A stretch of DNA of 64,000 bases from Pelosinus sp. UFO1 (GCF_000725345.1 NZ_CP008852.1:4849001-4913000), one strand, 5' to 3'; numbered from the stretch's first letter, positions 25,894 to 34,596 are shown. The notes: generated from the letters alone by a model not told the origin. Numbers and translations: made by a program.

Positions 25894-26703
25894 ATGAAGT
25901 ATAAATGGACGATTGGTGAAATGGCAAAACTGTTCGATGTGTCAACCGATACGTTGCGCTATTATGAGAAGGCCGGATTACTTTCGTCGGGCAGACACCG
26001 CGATAATGGGTACCGGTATTATTCCTATGATGACCTTGTAGTTCTTTTGGATATTTTACTTTTCCGTAATCTAGAGGTAGCCGTTAAAGATATTCGATCG
26101 ATGGTAACAACGATGGATCTTGGAGATATTAAACAGATACTGATACAAAATGAGAGACTTGTTGAGGAGAAAATTGAAGCTTTAATTAGGCAAAGGACAC
26201 TGCTCGCGCAAATGACTGCCCAATATGAACTATGTGAACAGCATCTCGGCAAGTTTTCGATTGTTCCGGCGCCCACATTTAAATGCAAATTTTGGAGCGC
26301 ACAGGAGGAGGATCTGCTTACGATTATTCGTCAATATAAGAAGCCGGATCGGACTTGGCTGAATACGATTCGCTATACTTTGCTGCTGCCGCTGGACGAA
26401 CTGCTCAATAATCGGAGTTTTGATTTGGCGCAAATTGGCATCAGCTTTGATGAAGATACGCTGAGCAGACTTGATGTTTCTGAGCAACAAGAGTTCTCTG
26501 CTTTGCCGGCAAAGGATTGCCTGTATACGGTATTGGGTACAGATTATTCCAGTCAAGAAAATGCGGTGCTGGTTGAAGCACTGGCTTGGCTGAAAGAGCA
26601 GGGCAGGCAAGTTGAGGGGCCTTTGCTTGGACGATACCTGGCAAGTGTTCATAAAGACGGTCTTGATTACTACGAAATTTGGATTGTATTACATTCTACT
26701 TGA
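25894..26703 (+). CDS. MerR-family regulator with effector-binding domain
   Basis: A 269-residue transcription activator of the BmrR/TipA-like type. N-terminal MerR HTH (TIGEMAKLFDVSTDTLRYYEKAGLL) is followed by a coiled-coil dimerisation helix (about 75-120) and a GyrI-like C-terminal ligand domain (about 130-269). It is immediately followed, after a hairpin, by a MATE-type efflux gene in the same direction, so it probably senses a cationic drug-like compound and activates that pump. No metal-binding cysteines typical of MerR/CueR are seen. The start lacks a strong ribosome site (AGGTAGGT). Confidence 0.88.
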   Translation: MKYKWTIGEMAKLFDVSTDTLRYYEKAGLLSSGRHRDNGYRYYSYDDLVVLLDILLFRNLEVAVKDIRSMVTTMDLGDIKQILIQNERLVEEKIEALIRQRTLLAQMTAQYELCEQHLGKFSIVPAPTFKCKFWSAQEEDLLTIIRQYKKPDRTWLNTIRYTLLLPLDELLNNRSFDLAQIGISFDEDTLSRLDVSEQQEFSALPAKDCLYTVLGTDYSSQENAVLVEALAWLKEQGRQVEGPLLGRYLASVHKDGLDYYEIWIVLHST

Positions 26704-26733
26704 CCTTGGAGTTGCTCCAAGGTTTATTCTTTT
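26704..26733 (+). terminator. Hairpin between merR-type and MATE genes
   Basis: CCTTGGAG pairs with CTCCAAGG around TTG and is followed by TTTATTCTTTT. It could attenuate read-through into the efflux gene. Confidence 0.65.
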
Positions 26734-26750
26734 GTATAGGGGTGAGCTAT

Positions 26751-28088
26751 ATGAAAGAAAATATTTTGGGTACAGAAAGTATTAACAAGTTATTTTTACA
26801 CTACAGTATTCCGACCATTGCAGCCATGTTGTTTTTAGGCTTGAATACAATTGTGGACGGATTATTTGTAGGCCACTATATAGGGGCCGATGCTTTGGCT
26901 TCTGTTAATATTGCGATGCCTTTCAGCAGTTTCTTGTTTGCACTTAGTGTGGTTATTGGCATTGGGACACAAAGTTTGATTGGCAGAAAACTGGGGGCGG
27001 GCAGTGTCGTGGAAGCTAATAACGCCTTTACAACAGCGGTGGTGCTCGCAGTTGGAGCTTCGCTGCTGTTTACGGCAGCCGCTGTGGTCTTTCCTGTACA
27101 GATTGCGTATTTTCTGGGGGCCAATGAACATTTAATGCCGCAGGTAGCGGCATATATTCGTTATTTAGGGATGTTTCTGCCCTTTCTGGCGCTCATGATG
27201 GTGTTGGATTATGTGCTCAAGACGACGGCTATGCCTGTTTATGCCATGCTGGCTCTGGTGGTTGCCGTCAGCAGTCATATATTACTGAATTGGCTTCTTC
27301 TTGCCAAGCTGGCATTGGGTATTAAAGGGGCGGCGATTGCTACTGGGATTGCCTATAGTATTGCATTTGGTATGGCAATCTTGCCGTTTTTTCGCAAAAA
27401 GGCAGTGCTAAAACCGTTTGCCGGCAGTTTTGATAAACATACAGCCCGCCATATTCTCTACAGCGGTTCATCAGAAGGGTTAAGTGAGATGGGAACAGGG
27501 ATTACCACTTTTTTATTTAATATTACGCTGATGCGTTATGTGGGAGAAATGGGGGTGGCTGCCTTTACGGTCATTAGTTACTTGTCGTTTATTGGCAACA
27601 ATGTACTCCTCGGGTTATCCGACGGCGTAGGAGCGATCATCAGCTACAATTACGGCAGCCGTCAGATGGCACGGGTAAAAAAAGCCTTAAAGCTGGTTTC
27701 TGCTACTGCTTTTGTAATTGGCTTGGTAATTTTTATTGCGATTTTTGTTTTTAGCAAAGAAGTCATTGCGCTATTTTTAAATGACGGACATGAAGAGGTG
27801 CTTGCGTTTGCTGTGTATGGTGCCAAAATGTATGCATTTGCCTTTCTGGTAAATGGCTTAAATATTGTTGCAGCCGGTTATTTTACTGCCATTGGCACTC
27901 CGAAGCAGGCGGTATTCATCGCTTTGAGCAAAGGGATCATATGGATAGCGGTCGGCATTACTGTGTTGCCGCTTTTGCTTGGTATTCATGGCATCTGGCT
28001 GACGGTACCCATAGCAGAGATTGTTACCGCTGTGTTGTCTGGATTCTTACTGTATCGACATTTTAAACATCAAACTCCCAATAAATAA
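26751..28088 (+). CDS. MATE-family multidrug efflux transporter
   Basis: A 445-residue inner-membrane antiporter with 12 hydrophobic spans in two six-helix halves. The N-terminal LNTIVDGLFVGHYIGADALA and mid-protein VISYLSFIGNNVLLGLSDGV segments are typical of MepA/DinF-like MATE proteins. The start at 26751 follows AGGGGTGAG; a longer frame to 26679 overlaps the preceding gene without a ribosome site. Expected to export drugs or metabolites with Na+ or H+, under the upstream MerR-type regulator. Confidence 0.92.
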   Translation: MKENILGTESINKLFLHYSIPTIAAMLFLGLNTIVDGLFVGHYIGADALASVNIAMPFSSFLFALSVVIGIGTQSLIGRKLGAGSVVEANNAFTTAVVLAVGASLLFTAAAVVFPVQIAYFLGANEHLMPQVAAYIRYLGMFLPFLALMMVLDYVLKTTAMPVYAMLALVVAVSSHILLNWLLLAKLALGIKGAAIATGIAYSIAFGMAILPFFRKKAVLKPFAGSFDKHTARHILYSGSSEGLSEMGTGITTFLFNITLMRYVGEMGVAAFTVISYLSFIGNNVLLGLSDGVGAIISYNYGSRQMARVKKALKLVSATAFVIGLVIFIAIFVFSKEVIALFLNDGHEEVLAFAVYGAKMYAFAFLVNGLNIVAAGYFTAIGTPKQAVFIALSKGIIWIAVGITVLPLLLGIHGIWLTVPIAEIVTAVLSGFLLYRHFKHQTPNK

Positions 28089-28090
28089 AG

Positions 28091-28137
28091 AATACTACTC
28101 ACAATCTACCTGATTAGTAGATTATGGGTAGTTTCTC
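28091..28137 (+). repeat. Degenerate hairpin repeat H1
   Basis: A short H1 relative: ACTACTCACAATCTAC pairs imperfectly with GTAGATTATGGGTAGT. It directly follows the MATE stop and may serve as terminator. Confidence 0.5.
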
Positions 28138-28242
28138 ATTTACACTTAAATAATAAAATGATTCTGCCTCCTTTTTATGGGAATAGCGATCTGAATCTTG
28201 GGGCAATTTATAATTATTATCACTCTTTAGTAGGGGGAACTT

Positions 28243-28875
28243 ATGGATAGTTTTACATTGATTCGGCAGCTTCGACTTCAAGCTTCGGATATTAAAGACC
28301 AACTATGGATGCAGAATTTTCTAACCGCTCACTGGTGGCTCATAGCAATCACGATTGCTGCTTCCTATATTATTTGGTGGAAGTTTGTGGACAAACGCCG
28401 TGTAATCGAGATACTTCTCTTTGGCTCGTATATTGCCGTTTGCCGACTTATCTTTGATAATTGGGGCATTTCTTCAGGACGCTGGACTTATACCTTCGAC
28501 CTACTTCCAATTGGATATAGTCTATTTTTAAATGACCTAACTGTGGTGCCTCTTTTTCTTATGTTAGTCTATCAGTATTCTCTTGACTGGAAAACCTTCT
28601 TAGTTTGGCTTTTAATAGTCCAAGGCATTTTCTCATTTGCGCTTTTGCCGCTTCTTACTTATTTGGGCATCCTTAAAATATATAACTGGACCTACTATGG
28701 TTCATTTATTTTTATGCTGGTAACAGCAATCGTGATGAGAGCTATCATGATTTTCGGACTGAGTCTCCAAAAGGAAAGTAGAGTGAATCATCCAGTACCA
28801 AGCCCTTCTACACTCGTATCACAACCTGCGATGAAACCAATGGAAACCAATGATGATGGAAAAGAAGGACACTAA
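28243..28875 (+). CDS. CBO0543-like membrane protein
   Basis: A 210-residue protein with about five hydrophobic spans. Features WGISSGRWTYTFDLLPIGYS, NDLTVVPLFLMLVYQY and WTYYGSFIFML recall the CBO0543 family, small integral membrane proteins of spore-forming Firmicutes with unknown role. The C-terminal about 40 residues are hydrophilic. Ribosome site AGGGGG. It stands alone; downstream lies a T-run. Confidence 0.7.
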   Translation: MDSFTLIRQLRLQASDIKDQLWMQNFLTAHWWLIAITIAASYIIWWKFVDKRRVIEILLFGSYIAVCRLIFDNWGISSGRWTYTFDLLPIGYSLFLNDLTVVPLFLMLVYQYSLDWKTFLVWLLIVQGIFSFALLPLLTYLGILKIYNWTYYGSFIFMLVTAIVMRAIMIFGLSLQKESRVNHPVPSPSTLVSQPAMKPMETNDDGKEGH

Positions 28876-28928
28876 AATGGTCTTTTTTTTTGCCCCAAAG
28901 CATAGAAGAGAGTTATCGACTTCTTTGC

Positions 28929-28962
28929 ATGTCATATGACTGTCATATCCTTCCTGTAAAAT
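28929..28962 (+). promoter_or_regulatory. Pho-box-like promoter upstream of TPR gene
   Basis: ATGTCATATGACTGTCAT (28929-28946) matches the E. coli Pho box at 16 of 18 positions. A -10-like TAAAAT begins at 28957, 10 nt after the box. This is the best of three such sites in the window. About 190 bases separate it from the TPR gene. Confidence 0.6.
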
Positions 28963-29151
28963 AAACAATGCTTTAAGTATATTCGGTTAGGTACAATTGC
29001 TTGATTGGCAGTCTCCAAAGTGATCGATAGTTTGCTGATAATCTCTATATCTTTCTGCAGATGTTATAGTAATCTATAAATGATATAGTTAAATTTAAAA
29101 AAACAATAGGATAAGTAGAAAAGAATGTTCTATTATAAGGAGTAGTAAAAC

Positions 29152-29871
29152 TTGAAAAAAAGATTGATAATAATTGTTGTTTATCTAATTAGTTTAAGTA
29201 GTTTACCCTTTTTCCATTCAACAGGATATGCACAGGAGGCGGAGCAAGTTGAGGCGATAACTAAGCAAATAGAGGCAAGACCCAACTCTGCCATTCTATA
29301 TTTTTTACGTGGATTTCAGTATGCAGAGGCAAAGCAATACCATCTTGCAGTCAATGACTATAGTAAGGCAATCGAATTGCAGCCTCAAGGATCGCTGTTT
29401 TACATTTGTCGTGCCTATTCCTATTCCGAGCTGAAAAAGTATGATATGGCGATGACTGATTGTAATAGGGCGATTGATTTAGACCCGAAGAATGCTGAAT
29501 ATTATTCGGAGCGTGGCTATACAGAATGGAAAATCGGTAATTTCTCTCGATCGATTGATGATTTTACAAAAGCCATTGAATTAAACCCTGCTGCTCATTT
29601 TTATGATGGTCGTGGAAATGCATACGGATGTATGGGGAAATATAATGAGGCCATTCGTGATTTTGAAAAAGCCGTACAATTAAATCCCAAAGAAGGCATG
29701 GCATATTTTAATCTAGCGCAAGCTTATGATCAATTAGGGGATAAGGAACGCGCTCTCTCAAATTATCAGCAGGCATCTGAAATCGGAGTTCCAAATCTAT
29801 CCGAGGCAGGCCAAGTAAAACTTGAGGCACGTTTAAATGGAGATTGGAGTAATTTTAAGGAATGGATATAG
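29152..29871 (+). CDS. Exported TPR-repeat protein (paralogue 1)
   Basis: Starts at TTG 29152 with AAGGAG six or so nt upstream. Residues 1-27 are a signal peptide ending STGYAQ. The rest is five to six tetratricopeptide repeats (for example FYICRAYSYSELKKYDMAMT, AYFNLAQAYDQLGDKERALS), a protein-protein interaction scaffold acting outside the cytoplasm. It is a clear paralogue of the gene at 39977, sharing the same ending GDWSNFKEWI/GDWSKYKEWI and the same upstream and ribosome-site sequences. Its downstream partner is missing: homology to the second locus ends after the would-be TTG start, where an H1 repeat begins. Confidence 0.85.
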   Translation: MKKRLIIIVVYLISLSSLPFFHSTGYAQEAEQVEAITKQIEARPNSAILYFLRGFQYAEAKQYHLAVNDYSKAIELQPQGSLFYICRAYSYSELKKYDMAMTDCNRAIDLDPKNAEYYSERGYTEWKIGNFSRSIDDFTKAIELNPAAHFYDGRGNAYGCMGKYNEAIRDFEKAVQLNPKEGMAYFNLAQAYDQLGDKERALSNYQQASEIGVPNLSEAGQVKLEARLNGDWSNFKEWI

Positions 29872-29907
29872 AATAAAGAGGTGAAACATTGAAGATGACT
29901 TGGTAAA

Positions 29908-30057
29908 ATAAGTTTACAGTGTAAAAATTTAAAAGGATTTAGCATTTATGAAAGAGAAGATATCCATAATCTACCTTGTTAGTAGATTTATGGGTATCTT
30001 CTCTTTAGATTTGCATAACGATGAAATAAAGGAATTTAAAGTTAGCCCTCTAAGAGA
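29908..30057 (+). repeat. Hairpin repeat H1, full copy
   Basis: Shows the left flank (CTTGGTAAAATAAG), the GGATTTAGCATTTATG block, the hairpin 29951-30005 with altered AAGATATCC/GGGTATCTT arms, and the right flank TTTAGATTTGCATAACGATG. It sits exactly where the lost second gene of the TPR pair would begin. Confidence 0.75.
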
Positions 30058-30088
30058 GGCCAATATATTATTGAAGGAGGAATAAAAA

Positions 30089-30490
30089 ATGCCATTTGTT
30101 AATTTAAAACTGGTTAAAGGACAAACAACTTCAGAACAAAAAAAGCTAATAATAGAAGGTATAACTGATTTAATTGTAAATATCATGGGTCGAGACAGGA
30201 ATTTTACTGTAATCACAATTGATGAACTAGAGAAGGATCAATGGGCTATCGGAGGGGAAACCTTTGATCATTTATCTTTTGAAAAAAGGATAGTGTCCTT
30301 TGTAAATATTAAGGTTTCGAAAGGAACAACTAATCCTAATGAAATGGAGCGAATGATGAAAGCTACCAAAGAATTAATGATAAGTATTTTAGGAACATGC
30401 GATGAAACTAGTTACTTTATAATTGATGAGCTTAATCCAGATGGCTGGGGATTTGATGGAATGTCAATGTCTGAGCGCAATAAAGGGTAA
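30089..30490 (+). CDS. Fused tandem tautomerase (4-OT family)
   Basis: A 133-residue protein made of two about 62-residue 4-oxalocrotonate-tautomerase-like units. The first starts MPFVNLKLVKGQTTSEQKK with the catalytic Pro exposed after Met removal; the second begins near residue 69 (SFVNIKVSKGTTNPNE) and has no N-terminal Pro, so only the first unit is likely catalytic. Both contain the I-D-E-L...W-GG/W-GF strand. Fused 4-OT proteins are known. It is followed, after 19 nt, by an AhpD/CMD-like gene, suggesting a joint role in a small-molecule or stress pathway. Confidence 0.85.
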   Translation: MPFVNLKLVKGQTTSEQKKLIIEGITDLIVNIMGRDRNFTVITIDELEKDQWAIGGETFDHLSFEKRIVSFVNIKVSKGTTNPNEMERMMKATKELMISILGTCDETSYFIIDELNPDGWGFDGMSMSERNKG

Positions 30491-30509
30491 TATAACAGGA
30501 GGAATAATG

Positions 30510-30851
30510 ATGGACATTAAAGAAATGAAAGAGTATCGAAAAAAGTATAATTTGAAACTTGTTGAAGCTGATGACTTCTTTAAGGAATTTGGAGCATTGG
30601 ATGATAATACATATTCTGCTGGTGCGATTGATAAAAAGCACAAAGAACTTATGGGATTAGCCATTTCAGTAGTTAGCCGTTGCAACGAGTGTATTTGTTA
30701 TCATATAGAAGGTTGTATAAATGCTAAAGCAAATGTAGACGAGATTATGGAAGCAATAAAGATTGGCGTTATTGGTGGCGGTTCTATAACTTATCCTAAT
30801 GCGAGATTCGCTATGAAAGTATTAGAAGAATTTACATCGTTGGAAATATAG
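30510..30851 (+). CDS. Carboxymuconolactone decarboxylase/AhpD-like protein
   Basis: A 113-residue helical protein of the CMD family. The motif SRCNECICYHIEGCINAKA holds CxxC and His, the pattern of AhpD-type alkylhydroperoxidases rather than of true decarboxylases. Start at ATG 30510 (or the ATG at 30507) with AGGAGG upstream. It lies 19 nt after the fused tautomerase and 26 nt before a PagL-like gene, so the three may form an operon. Confidence 0.88.
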   Translation: MDIKEMKEYRKKYNLKLVEADDFFKEFGALDDNTYSAGAIDKKHKELMGLAISVVSRCNECICYHIEGCINAKANVDEIMEAIKIGVIGGGSITYPNARFAMKVLEEFTSLEI

Positions 30852-30877
30852 AAAACTCATACGGGGAGTGTCGGAGT

Positions 30878-31438
30878 GTGCGTAGGTTAATTTGTTTCGT
30901 AATGGTTATTAATATTTTGCTGATTTTCATGCCGGGAAAATCATATTGTGCCGAATCCAAGGTTGAACTAGATTGGGACTACTTGACTCATGCGAGCTTC
31001 AAAGATCGTTATATTGATACGGTATCGCTACATATACTTGAAAATATTTCGAAAAAAGAGAATAGGTCTATCTATAGAGGCATTACAATTACTCGGCCGT
31101 ATGGGTACATAAATAATGATAATCATCAGAGGAAAGACAGTTCCGCAGTCGGTGTCGGGCCTGTTTACATGATTCGCAATGAAAAAAAGCTTTCTGGAAA
31201 ACTATCTGAAGCATTAGATATGAGCGGCGGATTTATTGTATATGACAAAACATTTCCGGCTGAAGGAAGACCTTATAATTTTATGTGGCGGATCGGGCCT
31301 CGATTCATTTATAAAATCAGCGAGAACTCTTCCGTAAGTATCGGGTATATGCTAATGCATGTTTCCAATGGTTTTAGAGCTCATAATCCTGGATATAACG
31401 GCCAAGGATTTTCAGTGGGCTTTGTGGAAAAATTTTAA
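30878..31438 (+). CDS. PagL-like lipid A 3-O-deacylase (outer membrane)
   Basis: A 186-residue exported beta-barrel protein starting at GTG 30878. Signal peptide about 1-24 (ending SYCAE). The C-terminal part contains MHVSNGFRAHNPGYNGQGF, the catalytic His-x-Ser and NPG-N motif of PagL, which removes the 3-O-linked acyl chain from lipid A. The terminal Phe (VEKF) fits an outer-membrane insertion signal. Presence of this gene is strong evidence for a diderm host. It is last in the tautomerase/CMD group. Confidence 0.85.
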   Translation: MRRLICFVMVINILLIFMPGKSYCAESKVELDWDYLTHASFKDRYIDTVSLHILENISKKENRSIYRGITITRPYGYINNDNHQRKDSSAVGVGPVYMIRNEKKLSGKLSEALDMSGGFIVYDKTFPAEGRPYNFMWRIGPRFIYKISENSSVSIGYMLMHVSNGFRAHNPGYNGQGFSVGFVEKF

Positions 31439-31504
31439 GTGGAATACATAAAAAAAACTGCTCCGGCGAAGTGAACTGAACCTCTAAAAAAGAAGTATGA
31501 TTAT

Positions 31505-31615
31505 AATATAAAGAATTAGCACGAGTTAGCAATTTCTAAAGAGAAGCTAGCCAGAATCTACTTACTTGTAGATTCTGGCTAGCTTCTCTTTTAGATATTG
31601 AAATAGTAGTCAAAT
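31505..31615 (+). repeat. Hairpin repeat H1, perfect 22-bp stem
   Basis: Hairpin 31539-31591: AGAGAAGCTAGCCAGAATC pairs perfectly with GATTCTGGCTAGCTTCTCT. Both arms differ from the common form (CCCATAATC/GATTATGGG) at matching positions. It is followed by TTTTAG. It lies between convergent PagL and LysR genes. Confidence 0.75.
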
Positions 31616-31689
31616 ATAGAAAATTTCAAGTTATCATTTAATAGGAACAACTAACCTGCCCCCGTGTCTCATGTAGGGTTACTCCAAAT

Positions 31690-32574
31690 TTAAGGTAGCT
31701 TTTCGATATTCGAGATCAAATACTCAATAAAATATTTGCTCGCAATTGGCAAACTAGTTTTATCTTTGAAGCCGATAGCAATTGTTCTGAGAATAGGGGG
31801 ATCAACCGGCAGCATGACAATATCATAATTCGTGCGACGTAGCACAAGCTCTGCCAAAATGCTGATACCCAATCCTGCTTCTACCATTGTCATGATAGCA
31901 TAATCGTCATGGATACAAAATTTTATGTTTGGTTCTAAATTGCAAGCATGAAACGCTTCCATAGGTTCACTAAAATGACCTTCCTCTAACAAAATAAATG
32001 GCTCGTTCACTATCTCATGCAAAGTAACAGTACTATGGGAAGCCAATCTATGATTTGCTGGCAAAATCGCTAACATGCTTCCTTCTTTTATAGTAATTGT
32101 ATGGAAATCAGTTACGGCAGGAGGAGTGATAAAGCCGAAATCTACAGCCCCAACTTTTATCCACTCCTGTATAGAACTATAATCTCCTTGATGAAGAATA
32201 AATTGCACATTAGGATAAAGTACTTGAAACTCTTTTATTAGCTGTGGCATCCAGTGGCAGGAAATACTTGAAATCGTACCTATGCGGATGACTCCTGTTT
32301 CTAAGCCTTTTATCTCGTTTGCTTTTTCCTGCATGGCTTGATATTGAAGAATGGTTCTCTGAATAAATGGATATAAATCTGCGCCCTCTAATGTCAGCTT
32401 TACCCCCACACGGGAACGATATAGCAATGTAATAGACAATTCATCTTCTAACGATGAGATCATCTGGCTCATAGCAGATTGCGTGTATCCAAGGGCTTCC
32501 GCTGCCTTGGTAAAGCTCCCAAGCTCCACAATTTTTTGCAGTGCAAAATATCGGTTCATAGTTTTACGAATCAC
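31690..32574 (-). CDS. LysR-family transcriptional regulator
   Basis: A 294-residue regulator with winged HTH at the N-terminus (GSFTKAAEALGYTQSAMSQM) and the periplasmic-binding-like effector domain after about residue 90. It is divergently transcribed from the YbaK gene with about 95 bases between, the classical layout for a LysR protein and its target. Effector unknown. Confidence 0.9.
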   Translation of the reverse strand: MIRKTMNRYFALQKIVELGSFTKAAEALGYTQSAMSQMISSLEDELSITLLYRSRVGVKLTLEGADLYPFIQRTILQYQAMQEKANEIKGLETGVIRIGTISSISCHWMPQLIKEFQVLYPNVQFILHQGDYSSIQEWIKVGAVDFGFITPPAVTDFHTITIKEGSMLAILPANHRLASHSTVTLHEIVNEPFILLEEGHFSEPMEAFHACNLEPNIKFCIHDDYAIMTMVEAGLGISILAELVLRRTNYDIVMLPVDPPILRTIAIGFKDKTSLPIASKYFIEYLISNIEKLP

Positions 32575-32669
32575 CTTTTCTAATGTTTATATAAGATATA
32601 TTTGTTTTACTTATATTAAAGAGCAGTATATACTACATAATAAAAAAACACAAGAAAAGGTGATGAAAT

Positions 32670-33146
32670 ATGTCTTTTGAAAAAGTTAAAAAATATTTTG
32701 ACGGAGTTGGTTTAGGTCAGCGTGTCGTGGAACGGGAACAGATCGGCGCCACAGTGGAACAGGCGGCGGTGTCGATTGGTTGTGAGCCGGCACGGATTGC
32801 AAAAACAATGTCGGTTTTTCTCGATGAGAAAGCTGCTCTGATTGTAATGGCAGGTGACGCCAAAATAGATAACGCAAAATATAAAGCCTGCCTTCAGCAA
32901 AAAGCAAAAATGATACCTGGCGAACTGGTAGAAACCTATATAGGCCATTTTCCGGGCGCGGTTTGCCCTTTTGCTGTCAAGGTCGGTGTACGTGTATTTC
33001 TGGATGTATCCCTCAAACGCTTCGACATTATATATACGGCTGGAGGCAGCTTAAACAGCACAGTAAAATTATCGTTAGAAGAGCTTGAAACCCATTCCGC
33101 ATCTGCAGGCTGGATCGATGTGTGCAAGGGATGGTTTGTAAATTAA
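32670..33146 (+). CDS. YbaK/EbsC-family aminoacyl-tRNA editing protein
   Basis: A 158-residue stand-alone editing-domain protein that deacylates mischarged tRNA (Cys-tRNA-Pro or related). The conserved VEREQIGATVEQAA, GDAKIDNAKYK and FPGAVCPFAV segments mark the fold; the catalytic-type Lys is in GDAKID. Start follows AAAAGGTGATG. Divergent from the LysR gene and followed by a PhzF-like gene, so both may be under LysR control. Confidence 0.85.
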   Translation: MSFEKVKKYFDGVGLGQRVVEREQIGATVEQAAVSIGCEPARIAKTMSVFLDEKAALIVMAGDAKIDNAKYKACLQQKAKMIPGELVETYIGHFPGAVCPFAVKVGVRVFLDVSLKRFDIIYTAGGSLNSTVKLSLEELETHSASAGWIDVCKGWFVN

Positions 33147-33251
33147 AATGAATAGTAAACGTGCGCTTACTGTATCCATCTTGGCAAGAGGAGTCTTTGT
33201 GAAAAGAGGCTATTGCTTAATTCAATAATAAGAAAGGTGGTAAATGAACGA

Positions 33252-34028
33252 ATGAAATACTATGTTGTAGATGCATTTGCAGAAGAAATTTTTGAGGGAA
33301 ACCCTGCCGGTATCTGTGTTTTAGAGAACTGGCTATCAGGCGAGCTTATGCAGAAAATCGCAATGGAAAACAATCTTTCTGAAACAGCGTTTGCGGTCAA
33401 GGAAAATAACAGTTACCGTCTGCGTTGGTTTACTCCCGGTGGAGAGATTGACCTTTGCGGCCATGCAACATTGGCAACCGCATTTGTACTGGCAAATTTT
33501 GTAGAAACGGCTTCAACTGAATTTGTTTTTGAAACGCTTAGCGGGAAAATAACTGTAGTACGCAAAGGTGATTTATACGAGATGGATTTTCCCGCTTATC
33601 ATTTGTCACCTGTGCCTGTTACTGATAAAATGACAGAAGCGATAGGTGTACGTCCGGTGGAAGCATGGATGGGCCGGGACTTGGTTTGCGTATTAGAAGA
33701 AGAAAATCAAGTCTTTGATGCACAGCCTGATCAGGCAAAACTAAAGACGCTCGATGGTCTGCTGCTGCAATTGACGGCAAAAGGGACAGAATATGACTGT
33801 GTTACCCGCAGTTTTGCCCCCAAATTAGGTGTGGAAGAAGATCCAGTTTGTGGTTCTGGCCATTGCCATGTGATACCTTTGTGGGCTAAGAAATTAGGAA
33901 AAAATACGCTGGTAGCCCGTCAAGCCTCCCGACGTGGTGGCACTTTGTATTGTCAGGATTGCGGCGAGCGGATAAAAATTTCAGGTAAAGCCGTCCTATA
34001 TGCTACGGCGGAGCTCCATATTAAATGA
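33252..34028 (+). CDS. PhzF-family isomerase
   Basis: A 258-residue protein of the PhzF family of cofactor-free isomerases. Seen are FEGNPAGICVLE, the catalytic Glu in NLSETAFAV, FTPGGEIDLCGHATLATAF and the C-terminal DPVCGSGHCHVIPLW, giving the two-domain diaminopimelate-epimerase-like fold. Substrate is unknown. The start at 33252 gives the standard family N-terminus (MKYYVVDAFAEEIFEG); a ribosome site AAAGGTGG lies 11 nt upstream. Confidence 0.9.
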   Translation: MKYYVVDAFAEEIFEGNPAGICVLENWLSGELMQKIAMENNLSETAFAVKENNSYRLRWFTPGGEIDLCGHATLATAFVLANFVETASTEFVFETLSGKITVVRKGDLYEMDFPAYHLSPVPVTDKMTEAIGVRPVEAWMGRDLVCVLEEENQVFDAQPDQAKLKTLDGLLLQLTAKGTEYDCVTRSFAPKLGVEEDPVCGSGHCHVIPLWAKKLGKNTLVARQASRRGGTLYCQDCGERIKISGKAVLYATAELHIK

Positions 34029-34206
34029 GGTAAACAAAATGTCAGTAGAAAGAGTAAAGTCTTCTCTGCGATTTTATCCTACATTTTCTTGCATGAAGTG
34101 TTGAATGTAAAAGGCTATATAGGCGCAGCACTTATTTTGGGCAAACAACCTGTCCCCATGTCCCATTCTTCATGCTATGTCTGCATAATAGGAAGGGTAT
34201 CAAAAA
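34029..34206. other. Intergenic stretch with REP-like fragment
   Basis: No gene seen. A fragment ACCTGTCCCCATGTCCCA near 34148 belongs to the GGGAC/GTCCC repeat group found widely in the second half of the window. Confidence 0.4.
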
Positions 34207-34235
34207 AACAGGCTATTTTTAGCCTGTTTATTTTT
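34207..34235. terminator. Bidirectional terminator
   Basis: AACAGGCTA pairs with TAGCCTGTT around TTTT, with A/T-runs on both sides; it ends both the PhzF-side transcript and the convergent small gene, whose stop codon lies in it. Confidence 0.75.
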
Positions 34236-34404
34236 GTGTAGTTTTTCCTTTTACTTTTTCTAAGAATGTATTCATGAGTGCTGTTTTATTAGGATGATTA
34301 GTAGGTTTATTGCTAAAACTGGTATCATTCTTTTGATTGTTTTGTTCTCTAGACTTCTTTAGTCCAAAAGCATCATTAGCCTTATTTACTTTTTTTTGAC
34401 CCAT
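34228..34404 (-). CDS. Small basic protein, 58 aa
   Basis: The ATG at 34404 is chosen for its GGGAGGCGAT ribosome site; the frame extends upstream without one. The product is very basic and rich in Lys, Asn, Gln and Ser (MGQKKVNKANDAFGLKK..., ending KVKGKTTQK), likely unstructured, resembling small acid-soluble or nucleic-acid-binding peptides of spore formers only in size. No family recognised. A terminator overlaps the stop. Confidence 0.55.
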   Translation of the reverse strand: MGQKKVNKANDAFGLKKSREQNNQKNDTSFSNKPTNHPNKTALMNTFLEKVKGKTTQK

Positions 34405-34596
34405 AAGTATCGCCTCCCTAATTATTATCTGCATTACAATAAATTAAATTCAAAAAGGAAGGCTACTAGTTTAATAACGAAGCAATCCCTCAGATTTCGA
34501 GTCATATACGGAGTCATAACCATAACAGAAAAACACGATAAATTCAAGCAGAATCCATCCAATTGTCCAGCTGAACATATGTGAGTAGAAAAGTAA

